Source: Candidatus Cloacimonadota bacterium
GTDB lineage: Bacteria > Cloacimonadota > Cloacimonadia > Cloacimonadales > TCS61
DNA length: 20,471 nucleotides
Direction: 5' to 3'
Assembly (NCBI GenBank): GCA_021108055.1
Contig: JAIORR010000323.1
Coordinates: 1-20,471, forward strand
Shown here: positions 1 to 6,300 of the stretch, in pieces
Layout of the letters: every line of letters starts with the position of its first letter
Numbering within the stretch: the first letter of the stretch is position 1
Position numbers and translations under genes: made by a program
Notes under the pieces: generated by a model
The model's input: only the letters and a program-made list of their open reading frames with translations
Told to the model about the DNA's origin: nothing
Databases searched by the model: none

Positions 1-65
1 TAGTCAATGGATTTACGCATAGGTTCCTATTGCAACAAATCAATGGCTTGTAAACTTTGGGCATT

Positions 66-120
66 ACCAGGTCGAGATAGCAATTATGAGGGCGTGTGAT
101 TATTCAAAGCCACATAGTGG
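66..120 (+). repeat. Dispersed repeat, copy A (partner at 9407-9452)
   Basis: The blocks ACCAGGTCGA(G/A)ATAGCA(A/T)TTATG and AAAGCCACA(T/G)AGTGG occur here and again, in the same order and orientation, at 9407-9452. The spacer between the two blocks differs slightly in length. This is a repeat family of unknown function, seen only as these two copies in the window. Confidence 0.7.
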
Positions 121-134
121 CGTTATGTTTTTAG

Positions 135-154
135 CACAGGGTGTCAGCCCTGTG
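135..154. repeat. Palindromic hairpin
   Basis: A perfect 7-bp stem, CACAGGG/CCCTGTG, encloses a 6-base loop. There is no T-tract on either side, so I do not call it a terminator. It is one of many small hairpins in the repeat-rich flanks. Confidence 0.6.
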
Positions 155-193
155 GAAGTTAAGAAAGAGTGTAAAACTACATAGTAGATCGAT

Positions 194-283
194 CTGCCAG
201 GACGAGAGAGCGACCAAGCTGGTCGCTTTACCGCCGGTTTCACCGATGGCTATTCTATTTAACCTCTTCGAGCTAAAGGGAAA
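194..283 (+). repeat. Approximately 90-bp dispersed repeat, left copy
   Basis: The segment runs from CTGCCAGG through the stem GCGACC/GGTCGC (210-226), then CCGCCGGTTTCACCGATGG and CTATTCTATTTAACCTCTTCG. It is nearly identical to 9857-9946, and its second half is also at 9664-9730. All copies have the same orientation. The hairpin content suggests a REP-like or MITE-like intergenic repeat. No transposase is present in the window. Confidence 0.8.
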
Positions 284-324
284 CATTAAAAATGACCTTT
301 CCGGTCATAATAAAAGCTATACTC

Positions 325-382
325 GTTACCAAGCCCCAGCTTGGGAATGGGAAGCCAGTTACCAAGCTGAGGCTTGGTAACC
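325..382. repeat. Paired GTTACCAAGCC-type stem-loops
   Basis: Two units lie side by side: GTTACCAAGCCCCAGCTTGG (325-344) and TTACCAAGC...GGCTTGGTAA (359-380). The second is a long near-perfect stem. Related stems occur at 3264-3289 and 3318-3341. They share the core AAGCC(C/T)CAGCTT or its complement, flanked by arms that pair with each other. They sit downstream of the 642-residue cohesin gene but lack a T-tract on its strand, so a terminator role is unproven. Confidence 0.7.
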
Positions 383-408
383 AGGATGGTAAAAATTAGC
401 TCGAATGA

Positions 409-2337
409 TCAATTAACTGCTGTAACATAATAAAACTTCTTTTCATTTATTACTGATGTACTCCAGCTTTCTCCAGCAAATGAACCAGAAGTATCTTCTA
501 CAAAACCAGTGTATGGATCAGAAGAGGAATAAACTTTGTAAGATGTTGCTCCTGTAACAGGATCCCATTCAATATGAACAAAACCAGATACAATATAAAT
601 AATTACATTTTCAGGAGCTGGTAGTATAGCGAGAGCACCTGTTATACTTCCATTTACAGTCCAGGGAAGGGGTATACCTTCGTTAAGAAGGATAGCATCA
701 ATATTTACCCATGCGTTTTCGCCAATGGATAATTCACCTGTTAATTGAAATTTTATCTTAACCATCACACCTGCACTACTAAAGCTACTTGCACTTGCAC
801 CAGCAAAAGTGATTTGATTGCCAGTGACATCTTGCGCAAAACTCCAACCTTCAGTTAAAGTGCCTTCATCAACTACTTCAATTACCTCTAATTCCGGTGT
901 TTCATAGCTAATGGTCGCCTCAATAGAAAAAACAGATTGTCCTGCAGGGAGTTCGTCAATGTATATTGGAAGATCAAAAGTGACTCCAACCGGACCGGTT
1001 GTATCTGGAATGATTACCTGCGTATCATAAATATAAATATTGTCCGAGGAATCGGTTGCACCTAAGAAATCGGTTACTGAAACAATAATCACACCACTTT
1101 TGATAGCAAATAACATTCCGCTGTTATTAATATATGCAACTGTCGAATCCGATGAACTCCACTCATAAGGAGGTGTTCCACCACTCACATTAAACTGAAG
1201 AGAATCTCCTGCAATCAAATTCGCTGTATTAGGAGTAACATTCAAAGCAGGAAGTTGGTTAACATAGCAGTATCCGTTTTGCGTAGTCGCAAGAATATCT
1301 TCATTAAAAAGAACATCTGAAAATTCAATATATGTCCCACTGTAATATTGTAACGAAGCAGTCATCTGGACATAGAGCAAGATTCCCTGTCCAATTAAAG
1401 TATCGCTTCCAGCAAAAGCAATTTCAATCTGTCCATCACTAATATTGAATGTTGGTTGAGAATAGCCCGATAATAGAGTGCCGGTTGTAATTACATCCAC
1501 TGCATCGAGCCGATTAGCACTATAGGAAAGAGTGAAATTACCTGCAATAATATTTAGTCCTGTAATGTCGGTAGTATAAATTGGAACATCAAATGTTTGA
1601 CCTTGCATGACAGTTGTATCAGGTATGCTTAATTTTAAAGCTCGGATTTCAATGAAGCTGTCAGTGGTATCTATAATTCCAACTGCATCTTCTGCTACAA
1701 CCTGAGTAAATCCCGCACCCAGAGCTGTAAGCCATCCTGAGGAGACAATAGAAGCGACAGTTCCATTCGTCACCGACCATTGATATGGTGCTGTACCTCC
1801 ACCAGTAGTAAATTGAAGCGAATCTCCAACGGTTAACAATCCGCTATTAGGACTCACCCATATAGTAGGCAAAGCACTAATATTGATAGAACCATCATTT
1901 AGAATGATGCCGGGAGTGCCTTCATTGAAGAAGTTATTTTCTTCACCTGTAAATGAAATTGGAGGCAACCCGGATTGCAAGGCAGTAAATCGAATATACA
2001 GTAATACTCCTGTTCCTATCAGAGCAGAGCTTCCGGCTGCTGCAATGGTAATCTGCCCCGGGACAGAATTGTTGAAATTGATAGAGAATGGTTCACTGAT
2101 AGTTCCGGCAATCAACACCGAATCAGCACTCAGATAGCTTGAATAGAAGCTGATTTGCAACTGATAAGAATACACACTTTCACCGGTCAAACTGCTATCC
2201 ACATATACTGGAATGTCTATTATATCATTGACTACAGCAGTGGTATCCGGAATCCTGATCCCGATATCAGTCGCATTTAAACTGACAGCAATAAGAATTA
2301 TACAAAAGTATAAAAGCCTTTTTATTTTTGTTCTCAT
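409..2337 (-). CDS. Secreted three-cohesin, Ig-like and FN3 surface protein (scaffoldin-like)
   Basis: This 642-residue protein starts with a signal peptide (about residues 1-22, RRLLYF/ILIAVSLNA type). Domains in order: cohesin-like 23-153; bacterial Ig-like (BIG) about 154-234, with the GGG(T)APYQWS pattern; cohesin-like 235-360; second BIG about 361-440; cohesin-like 440-573; FN3 574-642. Each cohesin opens with IPDTT and a 'D(V/I/L)PIY' strand and holds an IAAAG/IAFAG/ITFAG core followed by an aliphatic strand. Cohesins bind dockerins, and a dockerin lies in the 1905-residue neighbour. AAGGAG lies 7 bases before ATG, and the gene begins only 15 bp after the stop of the 279-residue gene, so the two are probably co-transcribed. 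Its first cohesin is a close paralogue of that neighbour's. Unlike both neighbours it has no C-terminal sorting domain and stops at the end of FN3, so how it is exported or anchored is unclear. Domain names rest on pattern recognition. Confidence 0.8.
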   Translation of the reverse strand: MRTKIKRLLYFCIILIAVSLNATDIGIRIPDTTAVVNDIIDIPVYVDSSLTGESVYSYQLQISFYSSYLSADSVLIAGTISEPFSINFNNSVPGQITIAAAGSSALIGTGVLLYIRFTALQSGLPPISFTGEENNFFNEGTPGIILNDGSINISALPTIWVSPNSGLLTVGDSLQFTTGGGTAPYQWSVTNGTVASIVSSGWLTALGAGFTQVVAEDAVGIIDTTDSFIEIRALKLSIPDTTVMQGQTFDVPIYTTDITGLNIIAGNFTLSYSANRLDAVDVITTGTLLSGYSQPTFNISDGQIEIAFAGSDTLIGQGILLYVQMTASLQYYSGTYIEFSDVLFNEDILATTQNGYCYVNQLPALNVTPNTANLIAGDSLQFNVSGGTPPYEWSSSDSTVAYINNSGMLFAIKSGVIIVSVTDFLGATDSSDNIYIYDTQVIIPDTTGPVGVTFDLPIYIDELPAGQSVFSIEATISYETPELEVIEVVDEGTLTEGWSFAQDVTGNQITFAGASASSFSSAGVMVKIKFQLTGELSIGENAWVNIDAILLNEGIPLPWTVNGSITGALAILPAPENVIIYIVSGFVHIEWDPVTGATSYKVYSSSDPYTGFVEDTSGSFAGESWSTSVINEKKFYYVTAVN

Positions 2338-2352
2338 TAAATAACTCCTTTT

Positions 2353-3192
2353 TTACCTCAAAAGAATAAGTTTTTTTATATCATTCGTTAGTGTCCGATT
2401 TATCCCCGATACCTTATTGTTTCGGGGTTGGTGGACATATTGTATTCGATAAAAGTATATTCCATTTGAAACTTGAATACCCTGATTATCAGTTCCGTAC
2501 CAGATAATTGACCCTTCGACTCCGCTCAGGGTGACATTAAGTGTTTTTATTTTCTGCCCCTTAATATTATAAATAATCATCTCCGTATTCTCCACCTGCT
2601 CCCGATATTCGGGACGAAGACTGGTATTTAATTCAAAAGAAATCGTGGTTGAATAACTAAACGGGTTAGGATAATTTTGGCAAAGTACAAAATCTGGTAG
2701 ATTATCTTGAAATTCAGAGACAGAAGTAGGGATAGAAATAGAACCATTATTAAAAACAATACCCGGAGTACCTTCATTGAAGAAATTATTTTCTTCACCT
2801 GTGAATGAAATCGGCGAAAATCCGCTTTGCAAGATTTCAAATTGAATATACAGAAATACACCCATTCCTATCAGAGGACTGGTTCCAGCAGCTGCAATCG
2901 TCACCTGACCTGGAATAGAGTTGTTAAAGTAGGGTGACCCAAATGGTTCACTGATAGTGCCGTCGATTACTACTCCATTCGCAAAAATAATATTTGTTTC
3001 AAAGTTTATCTGTAACTGATAGGAATATATATTTTCACCTGTTAAACTGGTGTCAGCATATACGGGAATATTTATTATATCACCGACTACCGCTGTAGTA
3101 TCGGGAATCCGTAGCCCGATAACAGTCGCGTCTAGGCCGACAACGAAAAAAAGCATCGCAAAATATATAAACCACTTATTTTTGCTTTTCAT
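2353..3192 (-). CDS. Secreted single-cohesin protein with FlgD-like/type IX sorting domain
   Basis: This 279-residue protein has a signal peptide (about 1-22, ending GLDA). One cohesin-like domain (about 23-165) shares the 18-residue stretch ISFTGEENNFFNEGTPGI with cohesin 1 of the downstream gene, and the DNA there is also nearly identical, so one arose from the other by tandem duplication. A C-terminal FlgD-like Ig fold (about 188-279) carries NYPNPF...TTISFEL, GQKIKTL, GTDNQG, NGIYFYR and ends KKLILLR. This is the pattern of type IX secretion sorting domains in FCB bacteria. Three stretches inside this domain are encoded by palindromic repeats (2404-2427, 2511-2532, 2600-2624) and replace or extend the usual sequence. 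A GAGGG-type Shine-Dalgarno lies 13 bases before ATG, which is rather far. Likely a cell-surface partner for dockerin proteins. Confidence 0.8.
   Translation of the reverse strand: MKSKNKWFIYFAMLFFVVGLDATVIGLRIPDTTAVVGDIINIPVYADTSLTGENIYSYQLQINFETNIIFANGVVIDGTISEPFGSPYFNNSIPGQVTIAAAGTSPLIGMGVFLYIQFEILQSGFSPISFTGEENNFFNEGTPGIVFNNGSISIPTSVSEFQDNLPDFVLCQNYPNPFSYSTTISFELNTSLRPEYREQVENTEMIIYNIKGQKIKTLNVTLSGVEGSIIWYGTDNQGIQVSNGIYFYRIQYVHQPRNNKVSGINRTLTNDIKKLILLR
2404..2427. repeat. CCCCGA...TCGGGG palindrome inside a CDS
   Basis: The stem CCCCGA (2404-2409)/TCGGGG (2422-2427) lies in the coding sequence of the 279-residue cohesin protein. It encodes part of the segment between IYFYRIQ and KKLILLR. 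That segment is about 13 residues longer than the matching segment in the 1905-residue protein, which supports an inserted repeat. Confidence 0.6.
2511..2532. repeat. ACCCTTCGACTCCGCTCAGGGT repeat inside a CDS
   Basis: This is a familiar-looking intergenic hairpin repeat of the CTTCGACTCCGCTCAGGG type, here in-frame in the 279-residue protein. On the coding strand it reads as TLSGVEG. It replaces the usual hydrophilic turn between the GQKIKTL strand and the IW-GTD strand of the FlgD-like domain. That this motif is a widespread repeat is my recollection of other genomes; only one copy is visible here. Confidence 0.6.
2600..2624. repeat. TCCCGA...TCGGGAC-GAAGACTGG repeat inside a CDS
   Basis: The stem TCCCGA (2600-2605)/TCGGGA (2609-2614) is followed by CGAAGACTGG. 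It is the same unit as GTCCCGAATCATTCGGGAC-AAAGACTGG at 10013, 10408 and 10803 beside the tRNA, differing in the loop and one tail base. Here it encodes SLRPEYRE in the sorting domain of the 279-residue protein. Confidence 0.7.
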
Positions 3193-3355
3193 AAATTTTT
3201 ATTTTTCCCTCTGAGTATCGACTTCCCGATAAATCGGGATCGAGTCGAGGCGATACATATCCTGGTTACCAAGCCCCAGCCTGGTAACCTTTTCCTGAAT
3301 TATAACTTAAAAGATATGTATCAAAGCTGGGGCTTAGATACAAGAAAAATAGAGA
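3193..3355. repeat. Intergenic hairpin cluster between the beta-helix and cohesin genes
   Basis: Three stem-loops lie in this 163-bp gap: TCCCGAT/ATCGGGA at 3224-3239, GGTTACC.../...GGTAACC at 3264-3289, and GTATC-AAAGC/GCTT-A-GATAC at 3318-3341. The last two belong to the same family as 325-382. The middle one is followed by TTTT on the plus strand only, so it is not an obvious terminator for the minus-strand genes. It may still weaken read-through from the 1905-residue gene into the cohesin genes. Confidence 0.65.
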
Positions 3356-6300
3356 CTATTTCAAAAGAATAAGTTTTTTCATTTTGCTGAATGTCCCGGA
3401 TTTCATCCTGTAAAAGTATACACCACTTGAAACTTTTTTACCGGTATTATCAGTTCCATTCCATATTACATGATAAAAACCTGCATCCTGTTTCTTATCT
3501 ATCAAGGTCCTGACCAATTGTCCTTTTATGTTATATACACAGATACTTACTCGAGAATTATCTTCAGGAATTTGATATCGTATCGAAGTGGTTGGATTAA
3601 ACGGATTCGGATAGTTTTGAAGGATTGCAAAATTAAATGGAGTACCCTGAACTATAATTTCTCCGAATCCTGCCAGTTCTGTTAAATCCTTTTCATTAGC
3701 TATAAACTGCCGGACTGTAATAGGTATATTCTTAATCCCTTTTACTTCATCATCGACATCGAATGTAATATATACGATTTCACCTTCTGTATCCATAATT
3801 TCTATTCCTGCCATTGCAATGTATAGTTCACCTGCTTCAGAATTTTCCTCCACAGCCAATTGCATAGAACCTGTTATATCAGACAGAGAAACATCATGGA
3901 AAGTTAAAAATTTTGAATCATATTCCAAAATTGTTTGAATAGAAGTTACACCGGAAACATTCTCAATAGTTAGTGGAATAGTAACCTGCTCACCCCGAAT
4001 CGCAGAAGCTGAACCAACATTTAAAATAACATCAGAAGGTATCTGCAATGCCAGGTATTCTAATGTCTCGATCAGAAAGGGATCGTTCGGATCCATATCT
4101 CTGTTTATCTCTGCCGGGAACCAGTGAATGAGACCAACCACATATTGTAAGATCAACGAAGCATCATAAGCAGTTACACCACCTACTGCACTTACATCGG
4201 CGACCATCTCTTGAAGGTCATTAAGGGTAATGCTGCCGACCACATCTTGTAACACTAATGAAGCATCATAAGCAGTAATACCTCCATTTAAACTAACATC
4301 ACCCATATCAGGATTATTAGCATCATCGGTCAGCCAGGGGTTGTAATCCACTCCATCTGAAACCTCATCTCCTGTACCGCCCGGATTACCGGAATGCGTG
4401 GGACCGGAATTATCACCCCACCAGTTATTTTCTGCATTAATTACAAAAGACTCGTCCACATTATTAATGCCCATATACTGATTATCGTAGATGTCGCAAT
4501 AATTAACTACCGGATTTGATGCACCTCTGGCATTAATACCATAAGTATTTTGAGTTAATAATGAATGTGTAATGGTTGGGCTTGCATTGTTGGTGACAAT
4601 TGCACCATAGGTATCACTACTGTAATATCCTGCATATTTGATAATACAATGCTCTAAGCTACAAAGGGGATCCAGTGATTCACCTTCAAATAAGATACCA
4701 AACCACCAACCATACCCATAATAACTACCGGGATATGTATCAGTACTGTCAGCATTCGTATCACCTCCATAGAAATCATCTCTAATATCAGTGAACACAA
4801 TAGTACTATCAGCAGTTGCTCCTCCCTCAGCAATCAGACCCTTTCTGACTGTTAATTTAGTTCCACTGTTAAATTTGAGAACAACACCGGGATCAATGGT
4901 GAGTGTAACACTTGTGCCGATAGTGTAATTAGCATGGAAGTAATATGGAATGTTCACAATTGGATTACCATTCACTTCTGCAAAATTTCGTTTTGACAAT
5001 ATTACATCTTGTGTAAGCGTTTCTCCAATAATGCCTAATGCCCTATAGGTAGTACCCGAAATAACATTATCATTTGTTGAACTCGGATAAGATACAAGAG
5101 ACATATACAAGGGTGAATAAGTTAGATCGTGAAATGTACAACTATCCACAACAGGTTCAGAAACACCATTTAGCACAATTCCCCAATGATCATTATTAAA
5201 TAAGGAATTGGTGATTGATGGGGATGCTTGCTGTAAATTGATTCCCTCATTTTTATATCTAAGAATTGCATAATTGACCGAGCTTGTAGAATCATCACTT
5301 ATATCAGCAAATTTTATTCTGTGATAAGAATCAATAGAAGGTGTACTAGCGGAGCCATCACCGTTTGTATCTCCCGGATTACCATAATTGTCATCTCTAT
5401 AATCTGTAAATACTACAGGTTCTGTATCAGTTCCATCTACAATTAAAGCTCCTTCAACAAGTAGACTACTGTTTTTGAATACAATCCCTGCTGGTATCGT
5501 GATTGTTGTTCCGGAGTTAATTGTACTTTCACTGTAAAGGTAATATGTAATATTATTATATAAATCAATATCTCGGATAGGAACTGTTGCATTTACAGAG
5601 TAATTCTCCGGAACAATACCAATTGCAGCTAAACCCAAGTTTGCCATAGTGTTACTTTCAAAGGTCGGATTAGAGAACATACTCATGGAAATTGGAGCTG
5701 AATTGATATTAATGATTTCACAATTTTTTATCGTTGGGTCAGCACTACCATAGACTCCTATGCCGGAAGTATAAGATTGTTCAATCGTAGTACTATCTAT
5801 ATTAACAGTGGCATCAAAGATACTTACAGCACCATAACCTGTGTAGCCCCCATAATATCCACTACCACCATACCGAACCACACAATTTTTCAATACATTT
5901 AGCGAATCATCACCGGAACTACTGAATTCGATGCTAAACCAGTTTCCCCATGCAGGTGAGGAGGAACTCCCGTCATTATTGGTATCACCACCTATGGAAT
6001 CATCGCTGTACGATGAGAAGTAAATCTTTTCAACATCCCTATATGGACCTTGGACACCAACCGCGTTCAGAGCACCATTCACACTGATATAGCTAGAGGA
6101 ATATGGAAATTTTATGACGACACCGGGGTCAATAGTAAAAACTGCATTTGAACTAACAGTAAGCTGGTCAACAATATATGCAATATTATTAATACCTGCC
6201 ACATCCCGTTTTGTTAATGTTGCATCAGAAGAGAGCGTGCCTTCTAAAATTCTGATTCCATTACTTCCATTGCCATTAAATATAATATCTATGAAAGTTG

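Larger units (their letters stand above)
1..408. other. Gene-free region made of short repeats
   Basis: I see no credible gene here. An open frame at 141-380 runs straight through palindromic repeats and has no ribosome binding site. The stretch holds a copy of a repeat at 66-120, a hairpin at 135-154 (CACAGGG/CCCTGTG), a longer repeat at 194-283 and a double stem-loop at 325-382, each listed separately. It lies just downstream of the stop codon of the 642-residue cohesin gene. Confidence 0.75.

Noticed and set aside
141..380. 79-codon open frame on the plus strand
   Set aside because: It runs through hairpin repeats, and part of it recurs as another open frame at 9807-10013. No ribosome binding site and no recognisable protein.
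3264..3293. Terminator for the beta-helix gene
   Set aside because: The T-run follows the stem on the plus strand, while the gene is on the minus strand.
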